Part shown: one piece after another, positions 43,393-50,794 of the stretch
How positions within the stretch are numbered: position 1 is the stretch's first letter
Layout of the letters: each line of letters opens with the position of its first letter
DNA from: Gramella jeungdoensis
Lineage (GTDB): Bacteria; Bacteroidota; Bacteroidia; Flavobacteriales; Flavobacteriaceae
Assembly: GCF_023805255.1 (NCBI RefSeq)
Contig: NZ_JAMSCK010000002.1
Coordinates: 62,001-126,000, forward strand
Length of the DNA: 64,000 bases
Direction of reading: 5' to 3'
Notes under the pieces: model-generated
What the model saw: the letters and a program-made list of their open reading frames with translations, nothing else
Databases searched by the model: none
Told to the model about the DNA's origin: nothing
Position numbers and translations under genes: made by a program

Positions 43393-44142
43393 TTATTTCA
43401 TGATTTGATAAAGCACAGGTTTGCAGGGCGCTGCGTCGTTTTCGAAAGAAGCAGGCTGAAGGTTTAAAAAATAATCGCCGTCTTCGATCTTATTTGGAAC
43501 ATAGATCAGCTCTGTTATGGTGGCATCAAAACGTGTGTTCTTAGGATAATTCCAGAAGGCCTTATGCGCGAGTAGTTTACCGTTATCCTTTTCCTTATCC
43601 ACAGAAGGCTGATCTGTAAGAAGATGTTTTATTCCTTTTTCCCTAATTAAGGTAGCGGCATCTTCTTCAAGATAGGGCCAGTTCGAGTTTGAATGATGTT
43701 TGGAGATCTTACCAATATAATTTGGAAGACACCTTATGATTAGAGCTTCAAAATCTGTATTATCCAATTTGTTTTCGATCATCTTTCGGGTGATCACCAG
43801 ATCTTTTTCCTTCTTTTGAGGTTCCACAGAAATGAGCCTCGCCTTGAAAAAGAAGGTCTTTAAATGCTGCTGAATGCTGTGAAAGTTATTGCTGATATGC
43901 CCCACGCATTCGGTATGCGTGGCATGAGCATGGGGATTGAACCAGATATTATTGAAGTTTACTGAAGCGCCTGCGCTTACCTTTCCGATGAAATCTCCAT
44001 CCCTAACCGGTTCTATTTCGGGGTGTTTAAGATACCAGGCCATTGGATTCTTTTCATCACCTCGAAGGCTTATTGAAATATCCAGCGGACGGGAAAAATC
44101 GATTTTATAGGAATTGCCATTATGGCTAATCGTAGCAAGCAT
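43393..44142 (-). CDS. Cyclase-family protein (kynurenine-formamidase-like)
   Basis: The 249-residue protein is a cyclase-family metal hydrolase. The motif NPHAHATHTECVGH fits the H-x-G-T-H-x-D/E site, with H-A-T-H-T-E in its place. The C-terminal part DNTDFEALIIRCLPN and EEDAATLIREKGIKHLLTDQP is typical. Family members include arylformamidase of tryptophan breakdown and isatin hydrolase. The substrate is unknown. It heads a tight three-gene run with DUF4260 and DUF4230. Confidence 0.88.
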   Translation of the reverse strand: MLATISHNGNSYKIDFSRPLDISISLRGDEKNPMAWYLKHPEIEPVRDGDFIGKVSAGASVNFNNIWFNPHAHATHTECVGHISNNFHSIQQHLKTFFFKARLISVEPQKKEKDLVITRKMIENKLDNTDFEALIIRCLPNYIGKISKHHSNSNWPYLEEDAATLIREKGIKHLLTDQPSVDKEKDNGKLLAHKAFWNYPKNTRFDATITELIYVPNKIEDGDYFLNLQPASFENDAAPCKPVLYQIMK

Positions 44143-44427
44143 TTAATTTAGATTGGTCAACACAAATTTATGATTGTTAGTTGATAAATAATAATTCAAT
44201 TTCAAGAATAAGATTTCTCAGTCGCTGCGAGTGAAACTAAGCAGTCCTTTTACTATTTTGAGATTCCTCGACTCCGCTCGGAATGACTCCACCTAAGTCA
44301 CTGCGAGTGAAACGAAGCAGTCTCTTTATTCAATTGAGATTCCTTCGCTCTGCTCGGAATGACTTCAGAATTGTCACCTCGAGTACTTCGGTTATGCTCA
44401 GCACAGGCTTTAGTCGAGAGGTCAGGT
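44143..44427. repeat. Intergenic array of dispersed repeats
   Basis: The 285-base gap holds no gene. It contains repeated copies: TTTCTCAGTCGCTGCGAGTGAAACTAAGCAGTC (44211-44243), then GAGATTCCTCGACTCCGCTCGGAATGAC (44261-44288), a second AGTCACTGCGAGTGAAACGAAGCAGTC, a second GAGATTCCTTCGCTCTGCTCGGAATGAC (44336-44363), and family C GTCACCTCGAG...TCGAGAGGTC (44373-44423). Adjacent copies of the same family in one gap are notable. Confidence 0.75.
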
Positions 44428-45561
44428 TTACGCTTCATCAATATAAAACAACTCCGCAGCTATTCCATCACTCAGGAATTTCCCTTTTTGAGTAATATGA
44501 TAAATGCCATCATCATTTCTCATTAATCCATCCCGGAGGAATTTTTCAGCGTTCTCGACAAAATGAGTTGAGAATTTCTTCCCGAATTTTTCCTGAAGCT
44601 CTTTTATCTCAACGCCAAATCTGGTTCTTAGCCGGGTCATTACAAACTCATTATACCTATCGGAAATGGAGAGCGCTTCGGTTTCCTGGGGGATCTTATC
44701 CTTTTCCAGAGATTTTATGTAAAGCGTATTGTTACTGATATTCCATTTTCTGGAATTTCCATCGAACGAATGAGCCGAAGGTCCAATCCCCAGATATGTT
44801 TTTCCCATCCAGTAAGCCATATTGTTCCTCGAATGATAACCCGGTTTTCCAAAATTTGAGAACTCATAATGTTCAAATCCGTGTGTGGTAAGAGTGTTCA
44901 CCAGAATCTCGAATTGTTCCCTGTACTGTTCGTCATCTACAGGCTTTACTTTGCCTTTTTCTATGAACTTTTCCAAAGCTGTTCTGGGTTCCACCGTGAG
45001 GGCATAGCTTGAAATATGGGGGATGTCCAAATCAAGAGTTGTCTGAAGGTTTTCTTTCCATTGTTCATTGCTTTGTCCCGGGATTCCGTAAATAAGATCA
45101 ATGGAGATATTATCGAAATATTGCTTCGCATGTTTTAATGAACTCAGGGCTTCTTCAGAATTATGAGCCCGATTCATAAGTTGCAGGTCTTCTTCGAAGA
45201 ATGACTGTACACCAATGCTCAGTCGGTTAACCGGCGATTCACTTAGCATTTTTAAGTTCTCTTGAGAAAGATCATCGGGGTTTGCTTCCAGTGTGATCTC
45301 GGCATTTTCAGATATTTCAAAATTATCAAAGATCGTTTGAAAGATATGCTCCAACTCTTCTTTGTTCAACAGAGAAGGAGTGCCACCTCCAAAATAGATG
45401 GTTTCAATCTCTTCAGAATCCAGTTCATTTTTTCGCAAAACAAGTTCACGGCATAACATTTCTACCAGTTGTGATTTTTTCTTAGTTGATGTAGAGAAAT
45501 GGAAATCACAGTAATGACAGGCCTGTTTGCAAAAGGGGATATGTATATAGATACCGCTCAT
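44428..45561 (-). CDS. hemW: Heme chaperone HemW (radical SAM)
   Basis: The 377-residue protein matches HemW, a radical SAM protein related to the coproporphyrinogen dehydrogenase HemN that inserts heme into respiratory proteins. The [4Fe-4S] cluster motif is C11-x3-C15-x2-C18 (CKQACHYC), followed by IETIYFGGGTPSLL. The HemN-like middle domain ISIDLIYGIPGQSNEQWKE and the C-terminal HemN_C region are present. The length is typical of HemW rather than HemN. It starts right after a four-helix-bundle ORF, in a chromosomal core segment with ruvC. Confidence 0.93.
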   Translation of the reverse strand: MSGIYIHIPFCKQACHYCDFHFSTSTKKKSQLVEMLCRELVLRKNELDSEEIETIYFGGGTPSLLNKEELEHIFQTIFDNFEISENAEITLEANPDDLSQENLKMLSESPVNRLSIGVQSFFEEDLQLMNRAHNSEEALSSLKHAKQYFDNISIDLIYGIPGQSNEQWKENLQTTLDLDIPHISSYALTVEPRTALEKFIEKGKVKPVDDEQYREQFEILVNTLTTHGFEHYEFSNFGKPGYHSRNNMAYWMGKTYLGIGPSAHSFDGNSRKWNISNNTLYIKSLEKDKIPQETEALSISDRYNEFVMTRLRTRFGVEIKELQEKFGKKFSTHFVENAEKFLRDGLMRNDDGIYHITQKGKFLSDGIAAELFYIDEA

Positions 45562-45585
45562 CAGTTAACAATGATCAATTAACAA
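45562..45585. repeat. Right AT-rich end of the four-helix-bundle element
   Basis: AGTTAACAATGATCAATTAACAATTACC overlaps the end of the four-helix ORF and abuts the hemW ATG. It is a degenerate inverse copy of the left end at 45964-45999. Confidence 0.55.
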
Positions 45586-45963
45586 TTACCAATTGTCTTT
45601 TTTTGGTTGGATTCTGGTGGATTTCAGGATGGAATACAAAATTCTTGAAAGTTCATCGGCAGATTCAAATAGACTTTCAAAACTTTCTTCTTTCAGATAA
45701 TTAGAATCCTTCAATAATCTAAGCCAATATTTAGTTTCCAGACTTTCTTTATAAGCGATTGAAATTTTTGCCGAAAAATCTGCATTTGAAATTGCTCCAT
45801 TGGCTTCTGCTACATTCGCCCCGATAGATGTCCCACATTTTAAAAGTTGTTTGGATAAAATATACTCTTTTTGGGAAGTCAATTCTTTACAAACCGAAAC
45901 AATTTTCAATGCAAACTGATAAGATTTATCAGCAAGAATATTCTTTTTATTAAAGTCGGTCAT
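45586..45963 (-). CDS. Four-helix-bundle protein (23S rRNA IVP-like)
   Basis: The 125-residue protein is all-helical: KSYQFALKIVSVCKELTSQK, YILSKQLLKCGTSIGANVAEA, AKISIAYKESLETKYWLRLL and ELSRILYSILKSTRIQ. The signature SIGANVAEANGA identifies the family named after ORFs in 23S rRNA intervening sequences and the Avd accessory proteins of diversity-generating elements. Their binding to nucleic acid is inferred. Here it sits between ruvC and hemW, flanked by AT-rich inverted repeats (ATTAACAATTA-type), like an inserted element. The gene is AT-rich. Confidence 0.88.
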   Translation of the reverse strand: MTDFNKKNILADKSYQFALKIVSVCKELTSQKEYILSKQLLKCGTSIGANVAEANGAISNADFSAKISIAYKESLETKYWLRLLKDSNYLKEESFESLFESADELSRILYSILKSTRIQPKKDNW

Positions 45964-45999
45964 TGATAATTGTTTACTGCTAATTGATAATTGAAAAAT
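45964..45999. repeat. Left AT-rich end of the four-helix-bundle element
   Basis: TGATAATTGTTTACTGCTAATTGATAATTGAA on the plus strand resembles the inverse of the segment at 45562-45593. No target-site duplication could be confirmed by eye. Confidence 0.45.
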
Positions 46000-46052
46000 T
46001 ATTCAATTTGAAAATGCTGATCCTCAAATTTTCAAATTCTCAAATTGTTTCA

Positions 46053-46631
46053 TTATTTAATTTTACCAGGGTTCTGCTTTACAAACGCCTCCCAGCCGGT
46101 ATAGCTTTTTCCGATTTCGGTTCGGCCGGAATTGTAGAAATGGCATACCGCTGCAGCGAGCCCGTCGGTTGCATCCAGGTTTTTTGGAAGTTTTCCTATG
46201 TTCAGCTGACTTTGAAGCATTTTAGCTACCTGCTCTTTGCTGGCACTTCCGTTACCGGTAATGGCCATTTTGATCTTTTTTGGCAGGTATTCGGTGATGG
46301 GAATCTGTCTTGAGAGTCCGGCAGCCATAGCTACTCCCTGGGCACGTCCCAGTTTGAGCATGGACTGGACATTCTTCCCAAAGAATGGAGCCTCGATCGC
46401 AATTTCATCCGGATGATAATTATCGATCAATTCTATTGTTCGATCAAATATCAGTTTTAGTTTTACATAATGGTCTTTGTACTTACTCAGCTGAAGTTCA
46501 TTCATCTGGATAAAACTCATCTTTTTATTTTCAACTTTTATGAGGCCGAAACCCATGATCGTGGTTCCGGGATCGATGCCAAGAATGATCTTTTCGCTTT
46601 TCAAAACCGATTTTTCAGAAGATTTGCTCAC
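46053..46631 (-). CDS. ruvC: Holliday junction resolvase RuvC
   Basis: The 192-residue nuclease cleaves four-way junctions made by RuvAB during recombination and repair. The acidic site is D20 in IILGIDPGTTIMGF, E80 in DEIAIEAPFFG, and the C-terminal pair D153 and D156 in LDATDGLAAAVCHF. The substrate-contact region FGKNVQSMLKLGRAQG is typical. It diverges from the glycosyltransferase gene, and a consensus -7 box lies 27 bases upstream. The four-helix element and hemW follow on the same strand. Confidence 0.95.
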   Translation of the reverse strand: MSKSSEKSVLKSEKIILGIDPGTTIMGFGLIKVENKKMSFIQMNELQLSKYKDHYVKLKLIFDRTIELIDNYHPDEIAIEAPFFGKNVQSMLKLGRAQGVAMAAGLSRQIPITEYLPKKIKMAITGNGSASKEQVAKMLQSQLNIGKLPKNLDATDGLAAAVCHFYNSGRTEIGKSYTGWEAFVKQNPGKIK

Positions 46632-46657
46632 TAAAAATACCTAATTTGGGACTTTCA

Positions 46658-46691
46658 CAAAGCTACGTAATTCTGCTTTGGCAGCGTCAAA
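46658..46691 (-). promoter_or_regulatory. Promoter of ruvC
   Basis: TAGCTTTG (46665-46658) on the minus strand fits TAnnTTTG; a TTTG (46691-46688) lies 22 bases upstream. The ATG follows 26 bases later. Confidence 0.6.
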
Positions 46692-46701
46692 CCAACCGGT
46701 C

Positions 46702-47844
46702 ATGCTTTTAGTTATTTTTATCGTACTCGTTACAGCCTGCTATCTAGGCTTAATTACGGCTCTTATTTATGGCTGGAAAAGACTGCCTGATTTCAGGCTT
46801 TATAAAATTGATGTTGAAACGGGGTTTACCATTGTGATTCCGTACAGGAATGAAGCTGAAAACCTTCCGAATCTTTTCAAGTCCTTGTCCGGATTGCATT
46901 ATCCTCTGGATAAATTTGAAATAATCCTGGTGAATGATGAATCACAGGATCAATCAAAAACCCTGTGTGAGGAGTTCAAGAGAAATTTTCCGGAAATGAA
47001 CATCAGACTTCTGGAGAATGTTCGAAGATCGGCTTCTCCAAAGAAGGATGCTGTGGAAACTGCGATTGCCGAATCTGCTTTTGATTATATCGCGACCACC
47101 GATGCCGATTGTATAGTTCCCGCAAACTGGCTACGCGGGTTTGATCAGGAAATCTGTGATAATAATTCCAGATTTATAGCAGGTCCGGTAGGATTTATAC
47201 AGGAAGCGGGAAAGAGGAAAGCTCTCTTTAAAAGCTTTGAAGAGATGGATTTTCTGAGTCTGCAATCAACCACTATCGGTAGTTTTGGTTTAGAGAAGCC
47301 ATTTATGTGTAACGCGGCTAATATGTGTTATGAGAAAAAGGCATTTATGGCTCATTCCGGTTTTTCAGAAAATGAGAATATTGCCAGTGGGGATGATGTT
47401 TTTCTGCTTCAGACATTGAGAAAGAATGGACTGAAGGTGTCGTTTCTGAATTCATCAGGCCAGATGGTTTACACAAAATTCCAGAGGGACTTACCAGGAT
47501 TGATAAACCAAAGGATCAGGTGGGCTGCCAAAACTACGGGTTATAAGAGTTGGTTCGGAAAGTTTACGGGGATCATTGTATTTCTCATGAACCTTTTACT
47601 TATAATTTATGCGGGTCTTGCTTTGGTTGGCCTGGTGCCCTATCATTATGTTATGCTGGCTTTTTTGCTAAAATTCAATGTTGATTTTATACTTATTTAT
47701 AAAGCCGCGAAATTCTTTAAACGAGAAAGTTTAATGAGGAGTTATTTCTGGTGCAGCATTTTATATCCCTTCTTTTCGGTTTATGTGGCGGGAGTTTCGC
47801 TTTTTAATGGATATGAATGGAAGGGAAGAAAGTTCAGGAAGTAA
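46702..47844 (+). CDS. Glycosyltransferase family 2 membrane protein
   Basis: The 380-residue protein has an N-terminal membrane helix (MLLVIFIVLVTACYLGLITALIYGW), a GT-A glycosyltransferase domain with FTIVIPYRNEAENLPN and DYIATTDADCIVP (the D-x-D metal site), and the acceptor motif QRIRWAAKT. Three to four C-terminal helices follow. It would add a sugar to a lipid or surface glycan from a nucleotide-sugar donor at the inner membrane. I start at ATG 46702; an upstream TTG (46678) lies in the ruvC promoter. No other glycan genes are adjacent. Confidence 0.88.
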   Translation: MLLVIFIVLVTACYLGLITALIYGWKRLPDFRLYKIDVETGFTIVIPYRNEAENLPNLFKSLSGLHYPLDKFEIILVNDESQDQSKTLCEEFKRNFPEMNIRLLENVRRSASPKKDAVETAIAESAFDYIATTDADCIVPANWLRGFDQEICDNNSRFIAGPVGFIQEAGKRKALFKSFEEMDFLSLQSTTIGSFGLEKPFMCNAANMCYEKKAFMAHSGFSENENIASGDDVFLLQTLRKNGLKVSFLNSSGQMVYTKFQRDLPGLINQRIRWAAKTTGYKSWFGKFTGIIVFLMNLLLIIYAGLALVGLVPYHYVMLAFLLKFNVDFILIYKAAKFFKRESLMRSYFWCSILYPFFSVYVAGVSLFNGYEWKGRKFRK

Positions 47845-48052
47845 TTGAAAATGAGATTCCATCACTACGTTCGGAATGACTTTCCAAAGTCAATGCGAGT
47901 GGAACGAAGCAGTCTCAATAATTAGTAAGACTTCTAATTTACGTCATGCTGAACTTGTTTCAGCATCTCAGGGGGACCCTGAAACAAGTTCAGGGTGACG
48001 TACAAAGATTTGATAAGGAGTAATTTCAATAATCAATTTAATAAAATTAAAT
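47845..48052. repeat. Intergenic repeats, families A and B
   Basis: Within 208 bases I see GATTCCATCACTACGTTCGGAATGAC (family B, 47853-47880), AGTCAATGCGAGTGGAACGAAGCAGTC (as at 44211), and the long family A copy 47943-48000. Its arms CTGAACTTGTTTCAG (47949-47963) and CTGAAACAAGTTCAG (47979-47993) are perfectly complementary over 15 bases. Confidence 0.75.
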
Positions 48053-48346
48053 ATGAACTATTACATACTTTTTTACACACTCACTGAGAACTACCTGCAG
48101 GAAAGAGGACAGTATCGTGCCGAGCATCTGGGACTAGCCAAGGATGCAGCTGAGAAAGGAGAGTTGGTTTTGGGAGGAGCTCTGGACAACCCTGCAGACG
48201 AAGCGGTTCTAATCTTTCGGGGAGCTGATGAAAGCGTGGCAATTAATTTTGCCAAAGAGGATCCCTATGTGAAGAATGGATTGATCAAAGAATGGAAAGT
48301 GAGAAAATGGAATGCGGTTGTGGGGAGTAAGTTTGAGAACGAATAG
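48053..48346 (+). CDS. YciI-family protein
   Basis: The 97-residue protein has the ferredoxin-like YciI fold: a start MNYYILFYTLTENYLQERG, the motif RAEHLGLAKDAAEKGELVLGGAL, and AINFAKEDPYVKNGLIKEW with its conserved D-P-Y-V box. Conserved His and Asp suggest a hydrolase-like site, but the family has no fixed function. It stands between two repeat-filled gaps. Confidence 0.9.
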   Translation: MNYYILFYTLTENYLQERGQYRAEHLGLAKDAAEKGELVLGGALDNPADEAVLIFRGADESVAINFAKEDPYVKNGLIKEWKVRKWNAVVGSKFENE

Positions 48347-48469
48347 GTGATTCCTTCGCTGCGCTCGGAATGACTTATAATCGAAATAACAGTAATGGAA
48401 ATGGAGTCACCTCGAGCGAAGTCGAGAGGTCTTTTTTCAAACTTCGTACTTCTAAATTCTAACTTCCTC
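48346..48469. repeat. Intergenic repeats, families B and C
   Basis: GATTCCTTCGCTGCGCTCGGAATGAC (48349-48375) is a family B unit. GTCACCTCGAGCGAAGTCGAGAGGTC (48406-48431) is family C, an inverted repeat around GCGAAG with a T-run, so it might also end transcription from the YciI gene. Confidence 0.65.
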
Positions 48470-48943
48470 TTATTCCGCTTTCACTACTACGGGCATCTTA
48501 AAGACCGTTGAAACTGGAATTCCTCGTTTGCTGGCAGGATAGATCTTAGGGAGGGAGTCTATGCTTTGGTGTAACCATTCTTCGATATCTGGTAACTGGT
48601 TGGTTACCGTGGTGTCTACTTTTACAGAGTCAATCTGTGGCTGGCCCTCTTTCGTGATTTCCAAATAAATGTAAAGAGTGTCGTTAATGCTCTCAGTAAC
48701 CACGGGTTGCTGACTTGCAAGAAAAGAGTAGATAGTTTGTGCTATCTTGTTTTCAAAGCAATTTTTGGCGGCAGCCAGTTCGGTCTGGTTCTTACATTCT
48801 TCAAATGCAGGGTACTCATCTACCTCTTTCCAGTTAAGGGAACGGCTTTCCTGCTCCAAAACTTCCTCTGACGAGATCTTTTTAGTTTCAAAATTGCAGG
48901 AAGCGATGATAAGAATTAGTACAGGCAGTAAAGATTTTCTCAT
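48470..48943 (-). CDS. Lipoprotein with a TonB-C-like domain
   Basis: The 157-residue protein is a lipoprotein (lipobox IIASC, Cys16) from ATG 48943. A module AFEECKNQ...AKNCFENKIAQTI precedes a domain with LYIYLEITKEGQPQIDSVKV and PKIYPASKRGIPVSTVFKMPVVV. The pattern resembles the TonB C-terminal domains at 31468 and 50795, including the paired cysteines. There is no proline-rich spanner, so it would be a surface or periplasmic TonB-like protein and not an energy transducer. It is the last gene of the BlaI-BlaR1 direction group. Confidence 0.7.
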   Translation of the reverse strand: MRKSLLPVLILIIASCNFETKKISSEEVLEQESRSLNWKEVDEYPAFEECKNQTELAAAKNCFENKIAQTIYSFLASQQPVVTESINDTLYIYLEITKEGQPQIDSVKVDTTVTNQLPDIEEWLHQSIDSLPKIYPASKRGIPVSTVFKMPVVVKAE

Positions 48944-49004
48944 TGACAATCCGCTTACGGATTTCAAAAATAGTGAAATATAGCAGCTTAGGAAAAATAA
49001 TGTG

Positions 49005-50159
49005 CTATTCGGCCAGATGGATCTCTTTTTTTAATTCACTTATCCGATATTCGGCCATTGCTATCATCTGTTCATTGCCTATAGTCTCATATTTATCCAG
49101 GTATTTATGATAATAACTAAGTACAGATCTTTTATTTTTAAAATAGGCATCTGCAGCAATAGCTCTTTCCAGGAGTGCTCTTTCATTGTCCGGGTTTTCT
49201 TCCAGTGCCAATTCAAAATATTCCATCGCCTTTTTGTAATCTTTCTGATCCTTATAATTAAGGCCAAGACTTAAAAATTCTGCATCAACAGGCTGTTTTT
49301 TGATCAGTATAGACATTAGTAAATGCTGCTCTGCCTTTTTAAGATCTCCCATTTGGTTATAGATCTTTCCGAGGTTATAATGGGTGGCGCTGTTTCTGTC
49401 TTCTATATCCAGAGAACTTTTGAAATTTTCAGCGGCTTTTGCCAGGTCATCAGTACGATAATAGGCAAACCCAAGCCTGTCATATATAAAAGCTGATTCC
49501 TGGCCTAAGGATAGTAGTTTTTCATAGACCGGGATCGCCTTTTCGTACTGGCTTGACGCAGAGTATGCCTGTCCCAGCACAGATAATAATGAGACGTTGT
49601 TTGGGTTGGTATCCAAACCTAAATTACTTAGTTCAATGGCATTGCTGAACTGCTTTCTCTTTAGTTGTGTTTTAACGATCTTATATATTGCTGCCTGATG
49701 AGTTGAATCAAGCGCAATAGCCCTGTAATAAAAATACTCGGCCATTTTATCATGTTGTTTCTCTTTGATAAGTCCCATTCGATATCTGAAATTGGCGTTA
49801 TCGGGATACTTTACAATAAGATCATTAAAAAGGCTGTCAGCTTTAACCAACCTGCCAGTTTCGATCAAAAGTTCACCATAATCAATGGCGGTAAGAACGC
49901 GATCAGGATTCTTCGCAAGTACTTTAGCATAGCTCTGCAAAGCTTCTTCAGTTAAGCCTTCAGCCCTTTGGTTTTTAGCAAGTTTTAGGTAGATATTATC
50001 AGTCTTTGGTTGGATATCCTCAAGAAGCTGAATAGCATTTTTTTGTTTTCCTACTGCTGAAAGGCTGTCTGCCAGTTTAATTTTATCCTCCTGAGCGACC
50101 GTCAGGCAGACCTGAAATAATAAGGCAATAATTAAAATACCTTCTTTTAAGTTGTACAT
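49005..50159 (-). CDS. Exported tetratricopeptide-repeat protein
   Basis: The 384-residue protein has a signal peptide (LIIALLFQVCLTVAQ) from ATG 50159. About nine TPR units follow, with recognisable 34-residue spacing, for example YEKAIPVYEKLLSLGQESAF, RLGFAYYRTDDLAKAAENF and HYNLGKIYNQMGDLKKAEQHL. TPR arrays bind partner proteins or peptides. It would act in the periplasm or at the outer membrane. An upstream hairpin separates it from the small secreted gene. Confidence 0.88.
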   Translation of the reverse strand: MYNLKEGILIIALLFQVCLTVAQEDKIKLADSLSAVGKQKNAIQLLEDIQPKTDNIYLKLAKNQRAEGLTEEALQSYAKVLAKNPDRVLTAIDYGELLIETGRLVKADSLFNDLIVKYPDNANFRYRMGLIKEKQHDKMAEYFYYRAIALDSTHQAAIYKIVKTQLKRKQFSNAIELSNLGLDTNPNNVSLLSVLGQAYSASSQYEKAIPVYEKLLSLGQESAFIYDRLGFAYYRTDDLAKAAENFKSSLDIEDRNSATHYNLGKIYNQMGDLKKAEQHLLMSILIKKQPVDAEFLSLGLNYKDQKDYKKAMEYFELALEENPDNERALLERAIAADAYFKNKRSVLSYYHKYLDKYETIGNEQMIAMAEYRISELKKEIHLAE

Positions 50160-50179
50160 GTCTCTATGTCTTAAATAAA

Positions 50180-50211
50180 GTAAGGCCAAAAACTGATTTT
50201 GACCTTACAGG
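50180..50211 (-). terminator. Hairpin between the 50234 gene and the TPR gene
   Basis: The arms GTAAGGCCAAAA and TTTTGACCTTAC pair with one mismatch, and on the minus strand a T-rich tail follows. It may partly terminate transcription from the BlaI/BlaR1 side. Confidence 0.65.
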
Positions 50212-50233
50212 TTATTGAATTATTACCTTTTAT

Positions 50234-50716
50234 TTAATTCAGATATTTCGTTTTTCCACACTGGGCGAACTGGCCATCTTTAATAATATCTATCCTGTAG
50301 GTTTCCGCGAATTTAGTCATAAGGTCAGAATAGGCCCGTCTCTGAGACTCATTTATCTCTTCATTCATCATTTTGAAAGCATAGGTGTGGATCTCACCGT
50401 TTGGTTCAAAATAAAATTTATGGAGGATCATTATTTGGGACTCCTCAGTTTCCCACTCGAAATCATTTGCTTCAAGAAATTGTGCAATATCCCGATGCAA
50501 TTTAGTCCAGGATTTTGTAACCGTTTCATGCTCCTCTTTAGCAATTTGAGGATTCAAAAGGTTGGGATGTGTTTTATCTAAAGCACTTGAACGGGTTTTT
50601 AAAATTTCAGGTTCCGAATCAAAGTCATAAACCTCTACAGCTTCCTTATTTTGAGAAACTGCGTTGAAACTAAAAATACATAGTGCGAATAGGAATAAGA
50701 AATATCTTTTAGACAT
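50234..50716 (-). CDS. Small exported protein of unknown function
   Basis: The 160-residue protein has a signal peptide (residues 1-21, FSFNAVSQ) and no known domain. The mature part has conserved-looking stretches HRDIAQFLEANDFEWE and MILHKFYFEPNGEIHTYAFKM, and a C-terminal GQFAQCGKTKYLN. It lies between two hairpins downstream of BlaR1-TonB and before the TPR gene, so all may belong to one regulated group. Confidence 0.65.
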   Translation of the reverse strand: MSKRYFLFLFALCIFSFNAVSQNKEAVEVYDFDSEPEILKTRSSALDKTHPNLLNPQIAKEEHETVTKSWTKLHRDIAQFLEANDFEWETEESQIMILHKFYFEPNGEIHTYAFKMMNEEINESQRRAYSDLMTKFAETYRIDIIKDGQFAQCGKTKYLN

Positions 50717-50744
50717 GATGGTGGTTAATTTTAGAAAATTAAGT

Positions 50745-50774
50745 AAAGGCCAGAACCAGGTTCCGGCCTTGAAT
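50745..50774 (-). terminator. Hairpin after the BlaR1-TonB gene
   Basis: The arms AAGGCCAGAACC (50748-50759) and GGTTCCGGCCTT (50760-50771) pair with one mismatch, followed on the minus strand by TTTACTT. Confidence 0.7.
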
Positions 50775-50794
50775 TAGAACAAATTTAATTTAAG

